A DNA stretch of 10,521 nt from Paraglomus occultum (lineage: Eukaryota; Glomeromycota; Glomeromycetes; Paraglomerales; Paraglomeraceae): NCBI GenBank assembly GCA_910592205.1, contig CAJVPJ010001318.1, positions 1 to 10,521 on the forward strand, given 5' to 3'. Below the pieces are notes generated by a model, which saw nothing but the letters and a program-made list of their open reading frames with translations, did not search any database and was not told the DNA's origin. Positions 1 through 8,627 of this stretch are shown piece by piece. Position 1 is the stretch's first letter; every line of letters starts with the position of its first letter. The position numbers were made by a program, and so were the translations under genes.

Positions 1-181
1 ATTTTTGTATAGTTGTACCATTTTAAGAAATATTTATGTCGCGATACAGATTTATAAGTACGCTATTGTGATTGATTGCGACGATTTAATTGGTTGACTT
101 TTTCGCCTATAAAAACTGAAGGTCACAATGTCATCAATACACTGCCGAATTACATGTCTTGAAACACCGCAATACAATGTA

Positions 182-691
182 TCATAGAGACCGCACCAGC
201 CAGACTACTATAAAAGCATCAAAATCGTCATCAACAAATTGCGCGTTTTCGTCAGACTCAAAATATTCCTTAGCGTTTTTAAGCCAAAGTCCTACAATAA
301 CTTTTGAAGAAATTTTTTCTTTAAATGCATTCAGTAGTGTATTTCTAACAGACAAAAGGTTTGGATGTGAACCTGAGCGCGCAACTTCACCTTTCACAAC
401 TAACCAAACACCTTCAATAGGTTGCAGTTCGCGATGGTAAGGAGGGGTAAAATTAACTTCATGTGCGGTGTAAAATTATTGTCACTAGGACCCTTCCAGT
501 CTGACACTACCCTTCCAACTGTACTTTCCCCTACGCCTAACACCTCAGCAACACGCTTGCGTAGCGTGACCTTCTGATGATCCTCCTTTTTAGAGTTAGC
601 CCCCGAAAAATAATTGTAAAACGTTAATTATCATCAACTTTTCATTATTGGTTAATGGGGCACCACTCCGTTTTGTAGAGGAAATATCCAT
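182..691 (-). pseudogene. Internally deleted Tc1/mariner-type DDE transposase relic
   Basis: Reading the minus strand, a start codon at 691 opens a frame (MDISSTKRSG...) to about 617. The frame then shifts by one base and continues from about 614 as a helix-turn-helix segment at 573-493 (LRKRVAEVLGVGESTVGRVV), typical of transposase DNA-binding domains. At about 473-463 the sequence jumps, again out of frame, to the end of a DDE catalytic domain: YHRELQPIEGVW, then about 70 residues to a stop at 182-184. In Tc1-like enzymes the E of the 'PIE.W' motif is the third catalytic acid, so this copy keeps the third acid but lacks the region carrying the first two. It therefore cannot encode active transposase. 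It is either a non-autonomous internal-deletion derivative or simply a decayed copy. Family assignment rests on the HTH and the PIE.W motif only; the exact Tc1/mariner subfamily is unknown. Confidence 0.8.
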
Positions 692-818
692 AGTAGAGTA
701 AGATAATATTAGTAAAAAATGTTCATTCAAAAGTCATTTTAATTTTTTTTCGGCTTTTGGTCGCACAGTAACTGAATCTTTTAGTTTTTGGGCGAGGTAC
801 CAATCTTTTTGCAACGGC

Positions 819-845
819 CCATATTATTATTATTATCATTATCGT
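819..845. repeat. ATT trinucleotide microsatellite
   Basis: A short run of ATT units (about five perfect copies from 823, then imperfect ATC/ATT) lies between the two transposase relics. It has no coding meaning I can see. Confidence 0.6.
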
Positions 846-1082
846 AATTGTTTCCGAAAAGGAGAACCATTAGTGTAACATTATTCGATCGAACAATATT
901 GCGTATTATAAAGGTAGACCGTCGGGCTTTGATTCTCTGCGCTACAAGTAAAAGGCCTGTTCCTGAGCAGATATATTTGTGATTGTGGACTAAGACGATA
1001 TCTTCTATTCCGAATAAGCGTTTCGTCATTACCCATGTAGAGGGAAGCAAAGAAATAATTTAGATGTTAGAACAGACTTTTT

Positions 1083-1150
1083 ATTTCTGAATGACCCTCC
1101 CAGCTGCATTTTCTCAGTAATACGCTTGTATACTGTGAATTTTGGTAAGA
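1083..1150 (-). pseudogene. Second, more decayed transposase HTH fragment
   Basis: The sequence at 1086-1145 aligns by eye with 499-575, the HTH-coding part of the neighbouring transposase relic. A block of about 27 bases matches at most positions, then about 16 bases are missing, then a second block of about 33 bases again matches at most positions (CTCAG.AA.ACGCTTG is shared). On the minus strand it reads roughly KIHSIQAYY-stop-ENAAGRVIQK, against the VGRVV core of the better copy. Many differences are C to T or G to A, several at CpG sites. It is a non-functional fragment of a related element, or of the same element family. The alignment was made by eye only. Confidence 0.5.
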
Positions 1151-1781
1151 ATTTGCGTTATGCAAAACAAGTTTCAGTTATAGGAATGAAGTCATTTTAG
1201 ACAGGTGACCTACTATTACTATGTAAACATCAATATTAATCCAATATTAATATCTCAATTTAAATCGCACAAATAACTCTAATTAGACAATGTGATAACG
1301 ATCAATTTGGGGTAGACTAGTTACAGAAACAGACAGATCACGAAAATCCAGTTACGGGAACAGTTTAAAGTTAGCAAGTTCGTCGTTGACTAAAGCATCT
1401 AAATCGGTGGGGACAGAACATCAAATTGGGAAGAACGGTTTTAGAATTGCAAGCAAATTCGATAAGCGAATTTAAGCTGGAGCTTAGATAATATTCTAAC
1501 AATAAATCTGGAAAACATGTGGTTTAAATCCTTCGATTTGGATTGCGCTACATAATAACATACACTGATACCAATAGTAGGGTGAACTGTGGTCAATTAG
1601 ATTCAGCAGGGCAGGGGTAGAGTAAAAGAATTCTCTCCTTAAATATTCACCCCTACTGTGCAATCATATGATCACCGACAATTTTCTATTGCCCGATAAT
1701 TTTTTAATCCAACCCTCTTTCCCCTTGTCATTTATACTGTGTCGGACTAGTTGAAGTCGATTTGGTTTTCCTTGCACAGAC
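1151..1781. other. Upstream intergenic region of the zinc-finger gene
   Basis: No frame of useful length or recognisable domain is present. A pyrimidine-rich stretch around 1711-1730 (CCCTCTTTCCCC core), of the kind often found near fungal transcription starts, lies about 50-70 bp before the chosen ATG. Just before that ATG is TTTTCCTTGCACAG (1765-1778), which looks like a splice acceptor. This leaves open an upstream exon, either 5' UTR or an N-terminal domain, that I could not find in this window. Confidence 0.45.
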
Positions 1782-4262
1782 ATGCCCTCTGGTGAATCAG
1801 GAGAACTAAGACGCTTCCGCTCGACCATTTCAAGCTCTAACGAACGCTCGTCTCACAGGTTTGCATCCCACTCATAAATTCACTTTACGTTCGCATATAA
1901 TGAGTAAATACGATTCTTTAGATTTAGCCCTGTACGCTCTTCCGCGCGATTATTTATGCATGCAGTAAAGGACGCACGTAAAAGTGCACGACGATCCAGT
2001 GATCAAATAGGTAGCTAATTTACTATTATCATTACCAATGCTGAAACACAGCAAAAAACACGAGTGTGAACATCGATCATACAGGCATTTTCTATTAAAG
2101 AATATTTGCATGTAATGACGCAATATTTATACGTGACTGCTTATGACTATTAGAAGAAAGTGAAGATACGACACCTCGGAATAATAAACGACAGCATAGC
2201 CCGTACACTGACCATGAATCTAGTTCAGATCAGAAACGTAAAACTCGCAGAGTTGAAAGTGAGTCGGCATTGGAACAGTCTCGTTCACATGACGCCGATA
2301 TATATCACTATAACAACTTATCTGTGGCCGTTGACAGTTCAATAACGGATCGTTCATCGCACGACGGATTTTCCCCTGAATCAACACCACGTCGAGAGCA
2401 TGGTAAATCTCGCGTTATATCATTTCGATTATAATGTTTGTCGACGATTTCCCTGGCATGAAATGCATAGTAAACATCAGTTTGTTAACATATTTCATCA
2501 GGGAACGAATCACGCGCGGTCGATTCAAGATACGGCAATAATCAGCATCGTAGTATACTAGATAGGCTTGGGAAGAAGGGCGGTATGACAACTGCATACA
2601 TTAATCCTGCCTTTTTACAAGGCTCTAATGTGACATCGCCCGTCATGCCATCTGATGTTCCCTCCGACAAGAAGGTCTCGAGATGTCGTAATTGGCCTAA
2701 TTGTGATCTTGGGTCGTCCTGCAGGTTTTATCATCCTACAGAGATATGTCAGTAAGTAATTACGTACTCATCAACAGACTGGCTTCTCCTTGCGCCATCA
2801 ATTTTTTTTGTTTTTGAACGATATATTAATTCGCTTTATCAGCATGTTTCCGTTTTGCCCTAATTCCCCAAAGTCGTGTCTTTTTATACATCCTGCTGAT
2901 CAATCATATGGGATGGGTCTCTTTAGCTATGCATATGCTGCTGAGGCATTTCCACGTGCAAATGGAATGTTTGGTATGAACCGAAGCACAGTAGGCGAGA
3001 GTGAAATTAAAGGTGTAATTAGAGAAGGTAGTAGTGAACATTCTGTGCAGAATGAAAACAGCTTGGCTAATCAGACTAGTGATGTAACCACAAAATCAAC
3101 TACCACACCCTCATTTACGGCTACATTGATGGCTACAAGCATGAATTCGATGTCATCCGAATTATTGGATGTCGCTTCTATTTCACAGACAGCTGTTCTG
3201 TGTAAATTTGGAGACAATTGCGCGAATGTTAGTAGACATTACACTTAGTTATTATTTGAGGTTTACTTATGTTATTGGTTTATGTATTGTTTTGCCCATG
3301 TTATTTCTCACTAAAAAATGAATTCTTTCATTACAGCCTAATTGTAAATTTGCTCACGAAAGTCCTGCCGCCATAGGAAGTGGTAGTGGATATTTTACGA
3401 CTCTTCTCGACGTGCCATGTAAATTTGGAAGTCGTTGTGTTAATCCCAAATGTCGCTTTTCTCATCTTAGTCCTGCTTCAGGTGAGATTTGTATTATCGA
3501 GTATAAGATGGTTATTCCATTTGTTATTTTCTATGCTTGTCGTTTTTGTCATCATTGCTATAACGTTTTCTTGCTGTTTAATATAGCCATTGACGGTCCT
3601 GAACCATGTAGATATTATCCCAACTGTGTAAATCCATCGTGTCCATATACGCATATTGACTACAAGTATGGAATTCAGATGATTGTTTTATTGCATTAGA
3701 GTATACATTCTGATGAACTGTGTATGGTCTAACAGTGAGTCTGAGAAGCTATCGGTACCGTGTCGCAACGGTGGTAACTGTAAACGGCCGAGATGTCATT
3801 TTCTTCACCCATGGGACAAAATAGATGCCTCAAAAATGCCGGTAAGTAGTAATTTCAGACTTGTGGCTTTGAGCGTGCCGTGAACAGCATAAGTTAATAT
3901 TATTACCATCATCGCAGTGCAAATTTGGTATTCTATGTCGCAGATCAGATTGCAAGTATTATCATCCACAAGGTAAAGCTCAAACTGATTTTAATAAACA
4001 TATCTCCGAACGCGCGTTTGCAGTCTCGGATGATTTAGTGGAGAGTTTGGTGCCTGCCGAAAAAGATACGGTAGAGATAGAAAACAAAACGGATGAACCT
4101 AAACCAGACGAAGAGTCGAAGTCATCTGACAAGAAAGAACAGGAAAATGAAGATACAACTAATTTTGATGAACTCAATATGGATGATGTCAATTGGGATG
4201 AGATTGATGATATAATTATTAATGATGGAGATCCAGCTGGACACACTGTCTTTGACATCTAA
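1782..4262 (+). CDS. Nab2/ZC3H14-type poly(A) RNA-binding protein, seven CCCH zinc fingers, 8 exons
   Basis: Exons: 1782-1858, 2161-2402, 2502-2751, 2843-3227, 3337-3481, 3587-3665, 3736-3841, 3918-4262. Together they give 1629 bp and 542 residues, and all GT-AG splice phases agree. Residues 1-167 are Ser/Arg-rich with a basic nuclear-signal-like patch (KRKTRR, 51-56). Seven CCCH fingers follow: C168-C174-C180-H184, C189-C195-C202-H206, C310-C316-C321-H325, C346-C352-C357-H361, C374-C380-C385-H389, C402-C408-C413-H417 and C429-C435-C440-H444. The spacing is C-x5-C-x4-6-C-x3-H. A ~100-residue Ser/Thr/Asn linker separates fingers 2 and 3, and an acidic tail (about 469-542) ends the protein. Proteins of this family bind poly(A) tails in the nucleus, controlling tail length and mRNA export; seven fingers is the yeast Nab2 number. 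Splices rebuild fingers 2 and 3 exactly. The N-terminal PWI-like fold of Nab2 is not visible. The first intron (302 bp, acceptor at 2160) is the least certain junction: a different acceptor or an upstream exon is possible. Confidence 0.9.
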
Positions 4263-4374
4263 GAGTGAGAGTAATGTGTGGGATAAAACACATCACCGAT
4301 GACACATGTATGAATACTTGATGATTACAATTATTTCGTAGAATCGTAGATCTGTCAATTTGGATTACACTTGT

Positions 4375-4380
4375 AATAAA
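4375..4380 (+). terminator. Poly(A) signal AATAAA of the zinc-finger gene
   Basis: A perfect AATAAA lies 113 bp after the stop codon of the CCCH gene, in an AT-rich stretch, at a normal distance for a fungal 3' UTR. Cleavage was not observed; the role is inferred from position. Confidence 0.5.
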
Positions 4381-5280
4381 TATCAATGAAAATCTGTTTC
4401 CACGTCGTTGTTCGGTTTATGATCGAAGGAATTGCACCTAGCCATTATACCGAACTAATTGCTTTATTACTGACAAAGCTTCGGTTGCAGAAATGTTTTA
4501 AACGTGTTGTGTTCAACTTTCTTGATAGTCCAACTTAGAGTTAATGTCCACCGTTAATTTCATGAGACAATTTAAACCGATTTCTCGATAGTTTACGTTT
4601 TATTGCATTGTAATAAGTAGATAGAAATCAAATGACCGATGAAATGTGCTGTAAATCATACCTGAAACATTACGAGGAATTCAATCTGCGTTTCTGACGT
4701 TAATATTGACTTGGATGACCAACTCTTATAATAAGTGTCTGCTATCCTCTTCATCCATTTCACTGGCTTTTCATGGTTCGAAGGTTTTTCCTCAGTGTAT
4801 GTTATTTATTGAGACATTAACATGTACCAGAATAGAAAATCAGAGTATAAATATAATGAGTGAGATAATATTTGGCTACTATTAGTTGTCATCATTGTGC
4901 GTTTACAGTTGACAATTTGACTGAAAGCACTTTGTCAGCGATGTACACAATAAGCTAAATTGGGTCGTTCTGTATGTAATCCTGAATTTGATCCGGAAGT
5001 GTCGTATTAATATAACCATTACCCTTTCAGATGCCGTAAGTCGAAGCATATAAATGACGTAATGATTTAATATCTTTCCCTCAAGTTTTTTGTTCATTTT
5101 TCTAGAACAAAAGAGATAGAATTCAGCGGAGATGAGAAAGACTTTGTACAACTGCTTGCTTTACGTTAGTTAATGTTACTTGATAAATACAATGGTAGGA
5201 ATCAAAGTTGCAGAAAACTGGGATTTTAATGAATTTGAGTAACGTTCCGTTGCTACAAGTTTATGACACATTTTGCATTT
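4381..5280. other. Convergent intergenic region, nothing recognised
   Basis: About 0.9 kb lies between the 3' ends of two convergent genes. The open frames here (for example 5151-4903 on the minus strand) have no domain, composition or splice logic suggesting a gene. I saw no tRNA, tandem repeat or transposon end. It probably consists of 3' UTR and spacer. Confidence 0.5.
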
Positions 5281-5286
5281 TTTATT
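5281..5286 (-). terminator. Poly(A) signal AATAAA of the PRTase-like gene
   Basis: On the minus strand AATAAA lies 105 bp beyond the stop codon of the PRTase-like gene. Its position matches a 3' UTR poly(A) signal and mirrors the one of the facing gene. Confidence 0.45.
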
Positions 5287-5390
5287 ATAATACAGAAAAA
5301 CATAGACAAGAAAGTAAATTACTATTTCTCAAATTTTATGACAAATCCCCTCTATCAGATGATTGGTTGCTGTTATTCCATTTTCGTGCG

Positions 5391-6275
5391 CTAGTCACAC
5401 TGTCGAAGTGTTCTTCTTATCTCTTCAACATCATCTTTTACTTCACTGTCACTATACCAATTGTCTACTCCGCCCACAATCCGAGGAGAAATAAGCGCAA
5501 TAACATCATCGCATTCTTTCATAAACGACTTTTGTGCATCCGATCCAATAACCCCAGAAACAAGGACGATTCTACCACCGTAACCCATCTTCCGGAGTAT
5601 TGCAATCGTACAGCGAGCATTTTGACCAGTTTGAATGCCATCGGTGACGAGTATCACCGTTCCGTCCTCGCCTGGTAATGGCAGATTGAGAGGAGAATAT
5701 AATTGTGCCTTGTAATTAAGTTCGTTACGGGCAATATCGATGCAGTGCTTGAGTGTTTCCTCAGAGACTCGACACCCACTAAACAAAACGAACAAGATCA
5801 ACAAGGATGCAAGCGATGGGATATGGTGTCATTTTTCCGAACGTAAATGCGTACCTTATTATTTGGTCTTTCAATAGGACATCGTCCCACCCGTTGGCAA
5901 CGGCGCCAACAGTCAGGTCGTCTACTTTGAATGAATGGACAAGGAAAAGGTCAAGTGGTAGTTCTAATGACTTGGCAATTTCGGCACCAATAAGAGTAGC
6001 GGATGGTTTTATTGCCAATACGACTATAGGAGACAGACAAAACAGCAAATTATATCAGGTTTGGCTTAGTCATCAATAATTTTGTAGTCGTTCGATTGTA
6101 TCTTACCTGCATTTGAGTGAGGACGGTTATATTTTAGTAGAGTAGCCAATAACTTTCCAACTTCGGTGCGAGAAATGAATTTCTTTTGACCAATACTCGC
6201 TCGCCGTGGAAGCGTGTGTGTATTGTTATCGAATTCGTGAGCGCTGAAAAACGATAGAGGACGCTCGGCCAACAT
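5391..6275 (-). CDS. COG1926-like phosphoribosyltransferase-fold protein, 3 exons
   Basis: Exons on the minus strand: 6275-6107, 6023-5855, 5778-5391 (726 bp, 241 residues). Introns of 83 bp (GTAAGA...TATAG) and 76 bp (GTACGC...TTTAG) preserve the frame in phases 1 and 2. The order of conserved blocks matches the COG1926 'predicted phosphoribosyltransferase' family: FISRTEVGKLLATLL (33-47; family F.DR.EAG..LA..L), VVLAI (57-61) then AEIAKSLELPLDL (70-82), VGAVANG (95-101; family IGAVA.GG), VILVTDGIQTG (154-164; the PRPP-binding loop, family VILVDDGIATG), and DNWYSD.EV near the end (218-226). The length is near the bacterial family plus a ~32-residue N-terminal extension. Oddities: the usual PRGG is KPSA (62-65), the RK pair of the next loop is HS (86-87), and the first Asp of the PRPP loop is Thr158. 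The fold assignment is firm by motif order; enzyme activity is doubtful. Partner and pathway are unknown. The ATG at 6275 is the first available and lies downstream of a TATA-like site. Confidence 0.85.
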
Positions 6276-6388
6276 TTTGTGTATAGGGTAAATGCAAAGA
6301 ATATGGTAGGTTTACTTATTGCGAGTCTTCGGTAAAACGGTAAAATAAAAAGGTTTGTTCTTTTGTTGATAAGATAAGTTTGATCCTT

Positions 6389-6413
6389 GTGCATATTTAT
6401 ATAAATTATGCAC
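6389..6413 (-). promoter_or_regulatory. Palindromic TATA region upstream of the PRTase-like gene
   Basis: A 25-bp near-perfect palindrome has arms GTGCATA and TATGCAC around TTTATATAAAT. On the minus strand it contains TATATAAA and lies about 115-135 bp upstream of the ATG at 6275. It could serve as the core promoter, and the symmetric arms could be a dimeric regulator site. The promoter role is inferred from sequence and position only. Confidence 0.4.
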
Positions 6414-6477
6414 GTAATATAAAAAAATTAAATTAAAACTTACTACCAATCATATTAATTTGCGTGTGTAACTGTAG

Positions 6478-7770
6478 CAATCTGGTGAGCGGATTAGACC
6501 ATTAATGTGTCCCATTACGAAATATCGTCTATCATCCCACCGTCGATCCATGAAATCCTACAATCATACGACAATCATGTATAATGATGAAAAGGCACAC
6601 ATTGTAACAACCAGAACGTTGATAATATTCATTTTTTATTCGCGGTAGATAAACGGTTGTTCCCAATTATGATAGTTAACGGTAACTCAAGCCCCAACAA
6701 TTCCCACATTTCTGTTATCTCTGAGTACAAGATTCGATATGCTATATATGGAAAGGGCGTGTACAATGTTACATTCTTTATTTAGTACCTTAAAAGGCAT
6801 GTTGCGTGTGGGAGAGTATTTGTAATACTGTGTATTGGGGGTAATTCTATCTGCTGTATATTTAATTGCTGTATGTGTTTCCTTATCCGAGTTCATTCTC
6901 AAAAAGTATTTGACGCAGCAACATCATCATCCAGTCGATATTGTTCGTTGGTTGTCCAAGATCTGATGTAATCATGTACAATGTTCTATTTTGTATTATC
7001 ATTTTCACAACTAACGTTATAGTGGTAAGAAGAGTTTTCATGGTCACATAATTTATGAGGCTTTTATTCTTCGACAGGGGAAGGGTCTCATGTACGTATA
7101 CTCATCCATATATGATATTTTTAGTTTACGAACTAACAAGGGTCCTGCTGAAATGGTGTTTCGTATTGGTGCGTCTACCGAGAAGATATTTTCCTGATGT
7201 GGTCAACGGACAGATGGTGGCCCTAATGTCGTAATCGTTGTCGCAGACGATTAGTATGACGCGGAATATAGATGTTCCGTCAGCAAGAGCTTCGTCTGTT
7301 GCTAACCCAGCCCCGCATTACATTGCGTAGTTAACTCTGCAAATCACTCGTTCGGTTGCTATGGACTTTAGTTTTTCTAGTTGAATAGATTTCCAAGAGG
7401 CGTAAAAAAATTGGATATGCTTAATTATGTGAGAGATACGGCATGTGTCATCCAGTCGTACGAAAAAGGGAGAAGCAAACAGTCGAACTCGTTGGATGAT
7501 CGTAGCGAGTTATCTTTTCAAGTGATATACTACTACCCACTGGCAGTAAATAGGCTATTTGTAGCCATTGCGTTTAGAAATAGTCTTCTGCGTTTTTCTC
7601 GAATGAAGCATATTTACGTAAGCTTGATTTGGTTTTTTTATGTCCTGTTACAGCGAGCGAGCGCGTTCTGGAAGTGTCGACAGTATTGCATCAAATTCGG
7701 GAATATTCTTGCAAGGCCTATCGATCGTTTAACGAAATTGCCACACACGATTCTAATTTCTGATGGATAA
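6478..7770 (+). pseudogene. Possible decayed gene: one frame unusually poor in stops
   Basis: The plus-strand frame starting at 6478 stays open for long runs: 6478-6645, 6676-6822, 6826-6963, 7015-7194 and 7381-7770. Only about a dozen stops occur over roughly 430 codons, fewer than I would expect by chance in AT-rich DNA. The run 6826-6963 contains a hydrophobic stretch (YCVLGVILSAVYLIAVCV) like a membrane helix, followed by a charged segment (FILKKYLTQQHHHPVDIVRW). The last run (129 codons, first ATG near 7417) has another hydrophobic stretch around LIWFFYVLL. No family was recognised and no set of introns I tried removes the stops while keeping frame. It may be an old pseudogene of a membrane protein, or chance. 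Confidence is low. Confidence 0.25.
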
Positions 7771-7800
7771 GATGTGATACCACGAATTATGTTCGTAATA

Positions 7801-7846
7801 ATGACGCATGACGCATGCTGACGCAGTTCACAACGGCGCAACGGCG
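7801..7846. repeat. Short GC-rich tandem motifs
   Basis: The 7-mer ATGACGC occurs twice in direct tandem and is followed by a variant, ATGCTGACGC. AACGGCGC/AACGGCG then occurs twice at 7832-7846. This small GC-rich island stands out from its AT-rich surroundings; function is unknown. Confidence 0.45.
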
Positions 7847-7869
7847 TACGACCAGTGGCGCACATCAAT

Positions 7870-8345
7870 TAGACCAGGCTAAGAAGTTGGTCATTGCCAC
7901 ACAAATCAACCCAATAATATATTAATCTATGCAAGAATCAGAGAACATATTTAACTAGTAATAGTAAACACTTTATTATAGCGGCTAAAACATTGGTTCA
8001 GGCAACTCGCATTAGCATTAGAGGTACCAAGCGGAATTGGCAATCTAAATCCAGTAGTAGTAGACAATAAGGGGTGGAGAAGAGTCTGAACATCTGAGTG
8101 TCAGTATTTTAGAGACTGTGCAACATAAATCATGCCTTCATAGAATGCCTAATTGGTTACAAACGTTTTGTAATGTTTATTTATTATGCGATAAAAGCAT
8201 TGTACAGACGCCGGTATTAGAAACTCGCTCGTTTCATTCAGTGGGTAAATAGCCGACATTTTGCACCAACGATTTACGCTCTTTTACCGTTAAGTAACGA
8301 ACGTGCCTTAACAGTCTCGTGAAATGCTGATATTTTTCAACATTC
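7870..8345. other. Intergenic stretch, nothing recognised
   Basis: I see no coding frame with a recognisable motif, no RNA gene and no clear repeat in this stretch between the stop-poor region and the palindromes at 8359 onward. Confidence 0.4.
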
Positions 8346-8358
8346 CTGTAAACGATAC

Positions 8359-8404
8359 CGGGTTACTCGAGTACCTTAGGCTTTCGCGGGTAACGGTTAC
8401 TCCG
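8359..8404. repeat. Clustered GTTAC/GTAAC palindromes
   Basis: GGTTACTC occurs twice in direct orientation (8361-8368 and 8395-8402). The first copy sits in a near-palindrome, GGTTACTCGAGTACC (8361-8375). The second forms GTAACGGTTAC (8390-8400), a perfect inverted repeat around one G. Clustered, mutually related palindromes of this kind occur in termini of DNA transposons and MITEs; no partner end was found. Confidence 0.4.
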
Positions 8405-8516
8405 AATTAATTTACCAACGTCTCTAACTTGATCGTTAGTTTGCTAAACTATGTAGCGGAGCTACTTTCACTAGTACTGGCTAACATCATCTTCAGTATT
8501 GTTGTACTGTCTGAGT

Positions 8517-8554
8517 GACTGGGTTCTGAACTGAGACATGTCCCGAACTCAGTC
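8517..8554. repeat. Inverted repeat / hairpin
   Basis: The arms GACTGGGTTC (8517-8526) and GAACTCAGTC (8545-8554) pair at nine of ten positions (one G-T) around an 18-base loop. There is no terminal T-run, and no adjoining gene makes it an obvious terminator. It may belong to a transposon remnant with the palindromes at 8359-8404. Confidence 0.4.
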
Positions 8555-8627
8555 CAAGGGCGTTCAAGTGTGTATTGGCTTCATAAGATAATAGTAACGC
8601 ATATTGTTGTACCCACTTCGTTTAAAA

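Noticed and set aside
159-440. Plus-strand ORF of 93 codons
   Set aside because: It runs antisense to the transposase relic, whose minus-strand frame carries recognisable motifs.
781-1050. Minus-strand ORF of 89 codons between the transposase relics
   Set aside because: No domain was recognised, it includes Asn/Asp runs derived from the ATT microsatellite, and it has no splice or homology support. A 28-codon frame below it (GPLQKDWYLAQK..., about 820-733) is also coding-like but closed upstream.
2160-2345. Plus-strand ORF of 61 codons
   Set aside because: This is the wrong frame of zinc-finger exon 2; the frame starting t-gaa-gat fits the splice phases.
3380-3586. Plus-strand ORF of 68 hydrophobic codons
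   Set aside because: It is a shadow of exon 5 and the following intron; the neighbouring frame carries finger 4.
3980-4258. Minus-strand Ser-rich ORF of 92 codons
   Set aside because: It is the antisense of the acidic tail of the zinc-finger protein; Asp/Glu codons read as Ser/Leu on the other strand.
4770-4795. GGTTCGAAGG resembling a tRNA B box
   Set aside because: No A box, no cloverleaf pairing and no T-terminator at the right distance.
4903-5151. Minus-strand ORF of 82 codons
   Set aside because: No motif or splice support, and the composition is as expected from AT-rich spacer.
5208-6079. Plus-strand ORFs of 156 and 90 codons
   Set aside because: They run antisense to the PRTase-like exons, which have clear family motifs and consistent splice sites on the minus strand.
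7638-7868. Minus-strand ORF of 76 codons
   Set aside because: No motif, and it is opposite the stop-poor plus-strand frame and the short GC-rich repeats.
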